The notes under the pieces: model-generated
What the model saw: only the letters and a program-made list of their open reading frames with translations
What the model was told of the DNA's origin: nothing
Database searches by the model: none
Origin: Caldilineaceae bacterium bin5
GTDB lineage: Bacteria; Chloroflexota; Anaerolineae; Caldilineales; Caldilineaceae
Length of the DNA stretch: 64,000 nt
NCBI GenBank assembly: GCA_002238445.1
Contig: MPML01000002.1
Coordinates: 62,001 to 126,000 of the forward strand
Direction of reading: 5' to 3'
In this document: positions 18,492 to 26,100 of the stretch, in pieces
Layout: each line of letters begins with the position of its first letter
How positions within the stretch are numbered: the first letter of the stretch is position 1
Program-made: the position numbers and the translations under genes

Positions 18492-19258
18492 CGACGCTGG
18501 GCTCCAGCACCCGCTTTGACGGGCGGGTTGACAATTATCTCAAATACAGGCCGCGCTACCCGCAAAGTATCATCCCATTCTTGAAGAAAGAGATTGGGCT
18601 CGCCGAAGAATGGCTGGTTGCCGATATCGGATCCGGCACGGGATTTCTGGCAGAGCGTTTTGTCGAATTTGGCTGCGATGTGACGGGGGTGGAGCCAAAC
18701 GCCGCCATGCGCCAGGCGGGAGACGACCATCTGTGCAGCCGCCGAAACTTTCGCAGTGTCGATGGGACTGCGGAAAGCACCGGGTTGGCCGGGGCGTCTT
18801 ACGACCTGGTAACTGCTGGACAGGCCTTCCACTGGTTCGAGCCAGTTCGCGCTCGGATGGAGTTCAAACGCATCTTGCGACCACCTGGATGGATCGTTCT
18901 GGTTTGGAATTCGCGGCCCGCTGACAGTTCCCTTGTCACGCACGAATACGAGTCGATTCTGGAAGAACTGCACCAGGATTACACACAGGTTGCGGAGAAG
19001 AACGCACGGCCTGAAACGATGGACAGCTTCCTGGACAGAGGGGCGTCTTTGGCGCATGCACGATTTCCCAATCCCCATTCATATACGTGGGAGCAGTTGC
19101 GAGGGCGGGCGCTTTCGTCTTCGTATGCGCCGCTGCCGTCCGACCAGAGGCACGGGTGGTTTGTCAGCGCGTTGCGGGCGCTGTTTGAACGGAGGCAGGA
19201 GGACGGCGAGCTGGCATTCATGTACGAGACGAATTTATATTGGGGCGAACTATTATAA
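18488..19258 (+). CDS. class I SAM-dependent methyltransferase
   Basis: This 256-residue protein overlaps hemD by four bases (ATGA), so the two are translationally coupled. It has the SAM motif I 'VADIGSGTGFLAERF' (about 43-57), an acidic 'VTGVEPNAAMR' at the end of strand 2, and 'VTAGQAFHWFEP' as motif II. This is the UbiE/TehB-like methyltransferase 11/25 pattern, close to proteins often annotated as trans-aconitate or ubiquinone/menaquinone methyltransferase-like. Its place inside the haem operon hints at a tetrapyrrole-linked or housekeeping role. The substrate cannot be read from sequence. Confidence 0.85.
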   Translation: MTTLGSSTRFDGRVDNYLKYRPRYPQSIIPFLKKEIGLAEEWLVADIGSGTGFLAERFVEFGCDVTGVEPNAAMRQAGDDHLCSRRNFRSVDGTAESTGLAGASYDLVTAGQAFHWFEPVRARMEFKRILRPPGWIVLVWNSRPADSSLVTHEYESILEELHQDYTQVAEKNARPETMDSFLDRGASLAHARFPNPHSYTWEQLRGRALSSSYAPLPSDQRHGWFVSALRALFERRQEDGELAFMYETNLYWGELL

Positions 19259-19354
19259 AGGGCGCAAGGGCTACCTGGTTTAGGGCTTGCCGGGATGCCC
19301 CCTGAGCGGGCCATCTCCTGTCTCTTCGTAAGTGGTGAAAATGGCGGTGAAACT

Positions 19355-20419
19355 ATGAATGTCTTCCAACCTGTGCAGGCTACCATGAATGGTCATGCGA
19401 CTGCATCGGACCGGGTGCTGCGCCCGCGGCGGCTGCGAATTAGTCCGGCGATGCGGCGCATGGTGCGCGAGACAACGCTCGCGCCGTCCGATTTCATTTA
19501 CCCGTTGTTCGTGCGTTTCGGCCGGGGCGACCGCCGACCGATCGCTTCGATGCCGGGTCAGTTTCAGCTCACGGTAGATGAATTGGCCAGAGAGGCCGAT
19601 TCGATCCTGGAATTGGGGATTCCGGCGGTGCTTCTTTTCGGTATACCGGAGGAGAAGGACTGGTGCGGAAGCGACAACTTCAGTCCCCACGGGGTGGTGC
19701 CTGAAGCGATTCGGGCGTTGAAAGAGGCAGCGCCAGAACTGATCGTTATCTCCGACATGTGTTTCTGCGAATATACGGATCACGGCCACTGCGGGGTGAT
19801 CAATACACCAACAGTGGACGGCTACACCGCGGCGCTGCCGGAGGGCTATCTGCTCAACGACCCGACTTTGGAGCTGATAGGACGGGCGTCGGTTGTCCAC
19901 GCAGAGGCAGGGGCGGATATCATCGCGCCGTCGGCGATGTTGGACGGGATGGTGGCGGCGACCCGCGGCGCGCTGGATGAGGCCGATTTGGAGCATGTGC
20001 CGATTCTGAGCTATGCGGCTAAGTATGCCAGCAGTTTCTATGGACCTTTTCGCGAGGCTGCCGAAAGCCCCCCTTCGTTTGGCGACCGCAGCCAGTACCA
20101 GATGGACCCGGCCAACCGCCGCGAGGCGCTCAAGGAGGTTGCGCTCGATGTTGCCGAAGGGGCGGATATGATCATGGTCAAACCGGCGCTGCCCTATCTT
20201 GATGTGCTGGCGGCGGTTCGAAAGGAGTTCAATCTGCCCACGGCCGCCTACCAGGTGAGCGGAGAATACGCGATGCTGCATGCGGCTGCGGCAAATGGAT
20301 GGCTCGACCTGCAGAAGTGCGCGCTGGAGAGCCTGACAAGCATCAAACGGGCGGGCGCAGACATGATTTTGACTTACTTTGCCAAGGATGCGGCGCGATG
20401 GTTGTCCGCGGGCCAGTAG
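19355..20419 (+). CDS. hemB: delta-aminolevulinic acid dehydratase (porphobilinogen synthase)
   Basis: HemB condenses two 5-aminolevulinates into porphobilinogen. The protein has 'LAPSDFIYPLFVRFG', a zinc site 'DMCFCEYTDHGHCG' with three cysteines (so the zinc-type rather than the magnesium-only type), the first Schiff-base Lys in 'YAAKYASSFYGPFR' and the second in 'MVKPALPYLD'. I start at the ATG at 19355 (354 residues). ATGs at 19295 and 19385 are also in frame, and the family similarity begins only about 25 residues later. It ends the hem cluster. Confidence 0.94.
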   Translation: MNVFQPVQATMNGHATASDRVLRPRRLRISPAMRRMVRETTLAPSDFIYPLFVRFGRGDRRPIASMPGQFQLTVDELAREADSILELGIPAVLLFGIPEEKDWCGSDNFSPHGVVPEAIRALKEAAPELIVISDMCFCEYTDHGHCGVINTPTVDGYTAALPEGYLLNDPTLELIGRASVVHAEAGADIIAPSAMLDGMVAATRGALDEADLEHVPILSYAAKYASSFYGPFREAAESPPSFGDRSQYQMDPANRREALKEVALDVAEGADMIMVKPALPYLDVLAAVRKEFNLPTAAYQVSGEYAMLHAAAANGWLDLQKCALESLTSIKRAGADMILTYFAKDAARWLSAGQ

Positions 20420-20529
20420 AGACCTGTAAGCGTTGGTGGGGAAACGCACTCTAGCTGAAATTCGAATGGCGGCACGGCATTCTCTTTAATGTGTTTTGAA
20501 AACTGCACCACATCTCTATTGCCTCTAAT

Positions 20530-20558
20530 TTGCTCATCAAGCGCCGTTTGGCTATACT
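20530..20558 (+). promoter_or_regulatory. likely promoter for the tRNA-Ser/SRP RNA unit
   Basis: TTGCTC (20530-20535), a 17-base spacer and TATACT (20553-20558) precede tRNA-Ser by about 60 bases. The -10 box has five of six matches and the -35 box is weak. Confidence 0.4.
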
Positions 20559-20616
20559 GATTCGGCTTTTGAAAGGGCAAGTGCAAAGGTACTCTGATGT
20601 AAGCCCCTTTCGATTC

Positions 20617-20703
<87 letters not shown>

Positions 20704-20716
20704 CCTCGCGTGTTTG

Positions 20717-20843
20717 CATCGCTTCGTCAGTTGCTGGGTCCTGTGCGGCAGGGCACCGTGAACCCCGTCAGGGCCGGAAGGCAGCAGCGGTAAGCGATTC
20801 GTCCTGGGTGCCACAGGGTTGCCTGGTGGCTGGCGAAGCGGTG
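20717..20843 (+). ncRNA. ffs: signal recognition particle RNA, small bacterial type (4.5S)
   Basis: The conserved domain IV tip is present: 'GTCAGGGCCGGAAGGCAGCA' around 20767-20787, with the GGAA tetraloop and the asymmetric bulge sequence bound by Ffh. The ends pair as CGCTTCG (20720-20726) with CGAAGCG (20834-20840), giving a single long hairpin of about 125 bases. It follows tRNA-Ser by 13 bases and probably shares its promoter. A run TTCTTTTTT at about 20856-20865 may end the transcript. Confidence 0.85.
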
Positions 20844-20978
20844 CGAACACGTGACTTCTTTTTTCCCATTCTCTGTCACTTCACCTTCACTCGCCGGCGA
20901 ACCGACGCCCAACCGGGCGACAGGGCGTCCAGCATGTATTTCGGGCGCGACGCCGCGAGCCCACGGACCTGAGACTCC

Positions 20979-22223
20979 TTGCTCAAACATAATCCGGCCC
21001 GTATCTACCTTGTCATTGGCGGTGGGCGGGCGCTCTTCAACGCGCTGGTCTTCACGATCAATTTAATTTACCAGGTTCAGACGGTCGGACTGAATCCACT
21101 GCAGATGGTACTGGTGGGCACAGTCCTGGAAGTGACCGTATTGTTGTTCGAGGTTCCCACCGGCGCGGTTGCCGACGTATACTCGCGCCGGCTTTCGGTG
21201 CTGATCGGGTTGGCCCTGGTCGGCTGCGGCTACTTGCTGGAGGGGTCGATCCCGCTGTTCTGGGCCGTGCTGGGCGCGCAGGTGTTGTGGGGCATTGGCT
21301 TTACGTTCCTTAGCGGCGCGTTACAGGCCTGGCTGGCAGACGAGATCGGCGCTGAGGCGGCCGGGCCGGTCTATTTGCGTTCGGCGCAGGTAGAGTTGAT
21401 AACCGGACTGGCCGGCACCGGCGTCAGTGTTTGGCTGGCGCGACGCTGGCTACAGCTGCCTATCCTGGTCGGCGGCGTGATGTATATCGCCCTGGCGGCA
21501 TTCATGGCCCTGATCATGCCGGAAAAGGGCTTTCGGCCCACGCCGCCGGAAGAGAGGGAGACCTGGAAGGAGATGGCGGCCACTGCCAAGGCTGGGATGC
21601 GGGCGGTGCGCGACCACCGGGCGCTGCGCATTGTGGTCGGGCTCAGCCTGGTGACAGGTCTGTATAGCGAGGGGTATGATCGCCTTTGGACGCCGCATAT
21701 GCTGGACAATTTCAGGTTTCCGTCGCTGTTCGGGCTGGAGGACGCTCTGATCTGGTTCGGAATAATTGGCGTGGGCGCGACCTTAACCGGTATCGCAGCC
21801 AACGAGTTAGCGAGGCGCGGGCGGGCGACCGAGGTACCGGCGCGCACTGTCAACTGGCTGACGATACTGTACGGGCTGTTGGCGGCAAGCCTGCTGCTGC
21901 TGGCATGGACGCGTAGTTTCTGGTTTGCAGTGCTGGCGCTTTGGGCGATCAGCCTGTGCCGAAGTACGCAGGATCCGTTAGAGAACGCGTGGATCGTGCG
22001 CAACACACAGAGCGCGCAGAGAGCAACGGTCATCTCGGTGTGGGGACAGGCCAACTCTTTGGGCCAGGCGGCGGGCGGGCCGGTGCTTGGCTGGATCGGG
22101 ACGGCTACTCGTATCCCGACGGCGCTAACAGTTTCTTCGGTGGTGCTTCTACCGGCCCAGTTGCTGCTGGCGCTGGCGAGGAAGGGCGGATCGTCGAGTG
22201 AAGAGGAATCCAGTGCAGAATGA
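20979..22223 (+). CDS. MFS transporter
   Basis: This 414-residue integral membrane protein has about twelve hydrophobic segments. The loop after helix 2, 'EVPTGAVADVYSRRLSVLIG', is the major facilitator motif A (G-x-x-x-D-x-x-x-R-R). It resembles the small group of drug or metabolite efflux MFS proteins found in Gram-positive bacteria and Chloroflexota. The start is a TTG directly after an in-frame stop; no ATG is available before helix 1, so a TTG start is likely. The substrate is unknown. It is followed 21 bases later by a GNAT gene. Confidence 0.85.
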   Translation: MLKHNPARIYLVIGGGRALFNALVFTINLIYQVQTVGLNPLQMVLVGTVLEVTVLLFEVPTGAVADVYSRRLSVLIGLALVGCGYLLEGSIPLFWAVLGAQVLWGIGFTFLSGALQAWLADEIGAEAAGPVYLRSAQVELITGLAGTGVSVWLARRWLQLPILVGGVMYIALAAFMALIMPEKGFRPTPPEERETWKEMAATAKAGMRAVRDHRALRIVVGLSLVTGLYSEGYDRLWTPHMLDNFRFPSLFGLEDALIWFGIIGVGATLTGIAANELARRGRATEVPARTVNWLTILYGLLAASLLLLAWTRSFWFAVLALWAISLCRSTQDPLENAWIVRNTQSAQRATVISVWGQANSLGQAAGGPVLGWIGTATRIPTALTVSSVVLLPAQLLLALARKGGSSSEEESSAE

Positions 22224-22244
22224 GATGAGGAAAGGAGAGCATCG

Positions 22245-22781
22245 ATGGGTCCTAATTCAGGGTACAAAGGAAAGGGCTTGTCAATCATAGAGATCTCGGA
22301 GGAGAGTCAGGACTGGCAGCATCTCTGGCCGGTAGTCGAGTTGTTGAATCAGCAACAGAATGTGCAGGTACAGGCGGGACATTTCCTATCCAGCCACGTT
22401 CTGGCGGCTTTGGTGAATGACAGGCCGGTGGGATTTCTGCGTCTTGTTGTACAGAGAATAGGGGAGAACGAAGGACGGCCGCCAGTTCTGTTTCAGGGAC
22501 GAACGCTTTTTGAAGCGAAGATCATCGCGTTTGGTGTGCTGCCCAAGGAGCGTAACCGGGGCGTTGGGCGTGCTCTGCAGCAGAAGGCAATGAGACGTGC
22601 GCACGAGTTGAACTGCTGTCAGGTCCGCTCACGCAGTGACTATGGCAATGATGCCAACTACCACTTGAAGATATCTCTGGGATTCGGCATTCAGCCCAGT
22701 CTTGAGAACGACTCGGTTTACTTTGTAAAGGCCATTCCCACCGCGGACAGCCCGGATTCCACCAGAGGGGAACCTGCGTAA
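22245..22781 (+). CDS. GNAT family N-acetyltransferase
   Basis: This 178-residue protein has the acetyl-CoA site of the GNAT fold: strand beta-4 'EAKIIAFGVLPKERNRGVGRALQQKAM' contains the R/Q-x-x-G-x-G/A motif (RNRGVG, about residues 105-110). The following helix 'ALQQKAMRRAHELNC' and 'VRSRSDYGNDANYHLKISLGF' are standard. The substrate is unknown. A GGAAAGGAG Shine-Dalgarno precedes the ATG. It is probably co-transcribed with the MFS gene, and its end abuts the ssrA promoter. Confidence 0.85.
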   Translation: MGPNSGYKGKGLSIIEISEESQDWQHLWPVVELLNQQQNVQVQAGHFLSSHVLAALVNDRPVGFLRLVVQRIGENEGRPPVLFQGRTLFEAKIIAFGVLPKERNRGVGRALQQKAMRRAHELNCCQVRSRSDYGNDANYHLKISLGFGIQPSLENDSVYFVKAIPTADSPDSTRGEPA

Positions 22782-22784
22782 ATC

Positions 22785-22813
22785 TTGACTTGGCCAGTGG
22801 ATTGCGGTATAAT
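22785..22813 (+). promoter_or_regulatory. promoter of ssrA
   Basis: TTGACT (22785-22790), 17 bases, and a perfect TATAAT (22808-22813). The mature tmRNA starts at 22824, ten bases after the -10 box, leaving a few bases for RNase P to remove. Confidence 0.8.
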
Positions 22814-22823
22814 TGAGGTAGAT

Positions 22824-23234
22824 GGGGATGAACGGCTTCGACGGGGCATTGTCAGGCCTGAGACAGCAAGCCGTAGAGCGTCGACTACGTTAAAAAGGCG
22901 CAAACACATACAAATGCCAAAAACACAGGCATGGCTTTCAACTTTGGTTTCACCCCGGCCGCTACTGCGGCTGCGGCGGCCTAGTTAAGCCACCGGCCCT
23001 TTAAAAAGGGCCACGGTTCATCCCGGTGGGGCCAGCAGGCCGGATGGTCACCGACATAAACTGTGAGCTGCGGCAGCGGAACGCCGATAATGCTGCCTAA
23101 GAGAATCGGCTAGTCAGCGATGCGCCTCGTGTTGATCCGAGGACCGCCGACAAACCTTATAAAGATCAACTAAGCTTGTAGACGTTTCAGGGCGAATGTT
23201 GCGGACGCGGGTTCGATTCCCGCCATCTCCACCA
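22824..23234 (+). ncRNA. ssrA: transfer-messenger RNA (tmRNA)
   Basis: tmRNA with SmpB rescues stalled ribosomes. The 5' end GGGGATG pairs with the 3' CATCTCC followed by an encoded ACCA. The T arm (GCGGG-TTCGATT-CCCGC) and the start GGGGATGAACGGCTTCGACG are diagnostic. The likely tag frame runs from GCC at 22916 to TAG at 22982-22984, 22 codons: it begins AKNTGMAFNF and ends ATAAAAA. Pseudoknot stems are visible, for example GGCCCTTT-AAAAAGGGCC near 22995. The tag is longer than most and lacks the common LAA end. The resume codon is inferred from the only stop-terminated, Ala-rich frame. Confidence 0.95.
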
Positions 23235-23274
23235 GAGCGACGAATTGCGAGCGGAAAGAATGTCGCAAAACGAG

Positions 23275-23313
23275 AGGCGATCCGGCTGAAGAACCGGGTC
23301 GCCTTTTTGTTTC
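23275..23313 (+). terminator. Rho-independent terminator of ssrA
   Basis: An 11-bp stem, AGGCGATCCGG with CCGGGTCGCCT (one T-G pair), has an 8-base loop and runs into TTTTTGTTT. It lies 40 bases after the tmRNA 3' end. Confidence 0.85.
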
Positions 23314-23453
23314 CGTTGCAGGGGAAAGCGGCCTGGACCCTGAGATTGCAGGGCGCCCGGACAGGTCACGGTGCTGGCATTTCACCAGACGTCGCTTACT
23401 GTGTGCGAATGCCCAACTGTTTCTTGACCATGAGCAGGTAAGGAGAGTGAAGA

Positions 23454-23744
23454 ATGAACAGAGAGCAGCTTCTTGAACTGCTCAGGGGTAACAAGCCCAC
23501 CCTAGCGCAACGCTTTGGCGTGATTGAACTCGCTCTTTTCGGCTCCTTTGCCCGCGATGAGGCTGATGGCGACAGCGACGTTGACATTCTGGTTCGATTC
23601 GAAACGCTCCCTCGCTGGCGGCAATATTTTGACACTCAGTTATTCCTGGAAGATCTTCTGGGGCGCTCGGTGGACATGGCAACTTTCCAGGAGTTAAGAG
23701 AAGAGATCAGGCCCTTCGTGGAGAAAGAGATTGTCGATGTCTGA
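23454..23744 (+). CDS. MntA-like nucleotidyltransferase (antitoxin of a HEPN-MNT pair)
   Basis: This 96-residue minimal nucleotidyltransferase has the signature 'LFGSFARDEADGDSDVDILV', with G30-S31 and the metal-binding D42 and D44, and a further Asp near residue 78 ('SVDMATF'). In characterised MntA/HepT systems the MNT protein AMPylates the HEPN toxin and so silences it. The intact catalytic motif suggests the same here. GGTAAGGAGAG precedes the ATG. Its stop overlaps the start of the HEPN gene by eight bases. It begins 140 bases after the ssrA terminator. Confidence 0.88.
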   Translation: MNREQLLELLRGNKPTLAQRFGVIELALFGSFARDEADGDSDVDILVRFETLPRWRQYFDTQLFLEDLLGRSVDMATFQELREEIRPFVEKEIVDV

Positions 23745-24108
23745 GACCGACCGTGAAGCGCGCTCCTGGCGTTTCTACATCCAGGACATGATTGATTTCA
23801 GCGAAAAAGTTCTTGCCTATACTGAAGGATTGGACCAGGAAGCGTTCCTTGCCGACGGTCTCACTTATGACGCCACAATGCGTAACCTGCAACTGATCGG
23901 CGAGGCCGCCACGCACATACCTGGCGAAATACGTGAGGCCCACTCTGAGATTCCCTGGCACGCCATCATAGGGACGCGCAATCGCCTGGCCCATTCCTAT
24001 CTGACGATAAGTGACAGGATCATCTGGGGCATAATTCAGGAGGCCGTGCCCGATCTCCTGCCGGCACTTCGGAGCTTGTTGGAGTCAACGAGCGGGAAAG
24101 CGAAGTAG
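23737..24108 (+). CDS. HepT-like HEPN-domain ribonuclease toxin (DUF86)
   Basis: This helical protein of 123 residues belongs to the DUF86/HepT family. The active site 'RNRLAHSY' (R81, H86, Y88) fits RX4HXY exactly; R and H form the RNase centre and the Tyr is the AMPylation target in known systems. Other typical segments are 'RNLQLIGEAATHIP' and 'IPWHAIIGTRN'. I start at the ATG at 23737; a TTG at 23731 is less likely. A strong hairpin terminator follows, so the two genes form a closed unit. It may act in defence or stress. Confidence 0.9.
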   Translation: MSETDREARSWRFYIQDMIDFSEKVLAYTEGLDQEAFLADGLTYDATMRNLQLIGEAATHIPGEIREAHSEIPWHAIIGTRNRLAHSYLTISDRIIWGIIQEAVPDLLPALRSLLESTSGKAK

Positions 24109-24148
24109 GAATGCGGTCTGAATGATGTACGGACCGCATTCTTGTTCC
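24109..24148 (+). terminator. Rho-independent terminator of the mntA-hepT unit
   Basis: A perfect 10-bp stem, GAATGCGGTC (24109-24118) with GACCGCATTC (24132-24141), is followed by TTGTTCC. It begins directly after the hepT stop. Confidence 0.7.
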
Positions 24149-24204
24149 TAAATGGCCCACTCAAGCTTAGCTAAAGCTACAGAATCCACTGAAGAGGAGG
24201 GTCC

Positions 24205-25032
24205 GTGAAAATCATCTCTTGGAATATCGCCCACTCGAAAGACCCTTGGCGCTACCTGCTGAAATCGGATGCAGACATCGCGCTCCTGCAGGAGGCGTCG
24301 AAGCCGCCTTCGGAGGTAAGTCAGCACATCGAGGTAGACAAAGACTCCTGGGTTACAATCGATGGGGGATCGCATAACAAATGGCGCACGGCAGTCGTCA
24401 AACTCTCAAAGAACGTCAATGTTGACTGGATTGAAGCAAAGTCGTTGTCAGAGGCCAGAGTAGGTGAGTTTGGGGTCAGTCAGCAAGGTACACTGGCTGC
24501 CGCGATTGTCACAGGTGGCGGCGGTGAATCGTTGGTGGTTGTATCGATGTACGCGCTGTGGGAGGGCCCTCTAGCCTTTACCAATAGCGGGTGGAGCTTC
24601 GCCGATGGCTCCGCTCATCGCATTGCCTCCGACTTGTCCGCTTTCATCGGTCGACAACGTCACCACCGAATCGTCGCTGCAGGGGACTCAAACATTCTCT
24701 ATGGCTACGGAGAAAGAGGTAACCTCTATTGGAAGCAACGGTATATGACAGTCTTCGACAGGATGGAAGCTTTAGGGCTACCCTTTGCTGGGCCGCAGAG
24801 TCCGAACGGACGCCAAGCGTGTCCTTGGCCGGAAGAATTACCACGAGAGAGCAAGAATGTTCCTACTTTCCGCTACAATCGCAATGACCCGAAAACGGCC
24901 ACGCGACAATTGGACTTCGTCTTTGCGTCAGAATCTCTATCGGAGTCAGTGTCGGTGCGTGCACTCAATGAAGTGGACCAATGGGGGCCAAGCGACCATT
25001 GCCAAGTAGAGATTGAAATTTCGTTCGACTGA
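24205..25032 (+). CDS. endonuclease/exonuclease/phosphatase (EEP) family protein
   Basis: This 275-residue protein has the EEP fold. 'KIISWNIAHSKDP' contains the first metal-site Asn, 'DADIALLQEAS' the catalytic Glu, 'IVAAGDSNILYG' the Asp-x-Asn pair, and 'QWGPSDHCQVEI' the final Asp-His. Relatives include DNase I-like nucleases and lipid or sugar phosphatases, so the substrate is open. The start is a GTG at 24205 with GAAGAGGAGGG before it. The first residues are the conserved strand, so no signal peptide is present. It converges with the aldo/keto reductase gene. Confidence 0.85.
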   Translation: MKIISWNIAHSKDPWRYLLKSDADIALLQEASKPPSEVSQHIEVDKDSWVTIDGGSHNKWRTAVVKLSKNVNVDWIEAKSLSEARVGEFGVSQQGTLAAAIVTGGGGESLVVVSMYALWEGPLAFTNSGWSFADGSAHRIASDLSAFIGRQRHHRIVAAGDSNILYGYGERGNLYWKQRYMTVFDRMEALGLPFAGPQSPNGRQACPWPEELPRESKNVPTFRYNRNDPKTATRQLDFVFASESLSESVSVRALNEVDQWGPSDHCQVEIEISFD

Positions 25033-25057
25033 TCGTACGAAATCCGAATTGCAGAAC

Positions 25058-26017
25058 TCAACTCCTCAATTCCAGGTAGGCTACCTCTTCCTCGGTCAAT
25101 TTAATCTCCGATGCCTCGACATTTACTTGTACCTCTTCGACGGTACGCGTTCCTGACAAGGCGTGGATGCCGTCGGGCTGGTTGTAGACGTAGGCCAGGG
25201 CGATGTGCGGAACAGTGACACCCTTGCTTGCGGCCAGTTCCTGAACGCGGTCGTGCCGCTGGAAGTTTTCCTCGTTGCAGTAAACCTTGACGGCAAGCTG
25301 ATCATACGACTCGGTAAAAGAGTCGAGGTTGTCGCGACGGAAGCGGCCGCTGAAGAAGCCGCCTGCCAGACTGGACCATACGAAGAGCGTGACGCCATTC
25401 TCTCGGCACCAGGCGCGGGCGTTCTCCCCGGCCGAGCCGCCTAAGCTGACGCAGTCTCGCCAGGGCGGCTCTATCTGTACGGCGAGGCTGAACTGGGGGC
25501 TGCTGACGACGAAGGGGGTCAGCCCGTGGGCGGCGGCGTATTCGTTGGCCTCCTGCAAGCGTTCGGCAGTCCAGTTGGAGCCACCGTAAGCGTCGATCTG
25601 GCCGGCTTCCTTGGCTGCATGGAGAGTCTCTACGATTGGCCCGACAGGATTTTCAGGGTCGTCGCGGTGCAGCACGTACAGGTCGATGCTGTCGACTTTG
25701 AAGCGGGCGAGGCTGTCGTGGAGGTCGGACTGGATGTCGTATGGGGTGACCCGTTTGCGGTCCTGGCTGTGGTGCGCGCCTTTGCCGAGGATGACGATTT
25801 CGTCGCGCAGGCCGCGCGCGTTGATCCATTGGCCGATAGCTCGTTCGTTGTCGCCGCCGCCGTAACCGTGGGCGGTGTCGAGGCAGTTGCCGCCGGCGGC
25901 GTGGAAAGCGTCCAGGACGGGGAAGGCGTCGTCGGGATTGCGTGTGTTTATCCACATAGTTCCCAGCACGAGGCGGGAGACGGGTTTGTCGATGCCGGGG
26001 ATGTTGGAATAGAGCAT
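25058..26017 (-). CDS. aldo/keto reductase
   Basis: This 319-residue TIM-barrel NAD(P)H oxidoreductase has the full catalytic tetrad: D47 and Y52 ('DTAHGYGGGDNERAIG'), K79 ('VILGKGAHH') and H117 ('LYVLHRDDP'). It is closest in pattern to the YhdN/Tas-type bacterial reductases with long C-terminal 'GTRTVEEVQVN' NADP-binding segments. Substrates in this group are sugars and other carbonyls. The start ATG has AGGAG eight bases upstream. No partner gene is adjacent. Confidence 0.9.
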   Translation of the reverse strand: MLYSNIPGIDKPVSRLVLGTMWINTRNPDDAFPVLDAFHAAGGNCLDTAHGYGGGDNERAIGQWINARGLRDEIVILGKGAHHSQDRKRVTPYDIQSDLHDSLARFKVDSIDLYVLHRDDPENPVGPIVETLHAAKEAGQIDAYGGSNWTAERLQEANEYAAAHGLTPFVVSSPQFSLAVQIEPPWRDCVSLGGSAGENARAWCRENGVTLFVWSSLAGGFFSGRFRRDNLDSFTESYDQLAVKVYCNEENFQRHDRVQELAASKGVTVPHIALAYVYNQPDGIHALSGTRTVEEVQVNVEASEIKLTEEEVAYLELRS

Positions 26018-26100
26018 GTACGGTACTCCTGAGTGGTTGGGGACAAGTGGCGTTAGGCCCCGATAATTTACTCCGTATAAGACGATTCAGATTGGTTCAG

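Noticed and set aside
19280..20449. 389-residue minus-strand open frame over hemB
   Set aside because: Antisense shadow of hemB, Arg/His-rich and without a domain.
22785..22988. 67-residue open frame in the tmRNA region
   Set aside because: It starts inside the ssrA promoter and runs through the tmRNA in a non-tag frame.
23235..25032. Integrative element at the ssrA end
   Set aside because: No integrase gene and no second copy of the tmRNA 3' end is present in the window.
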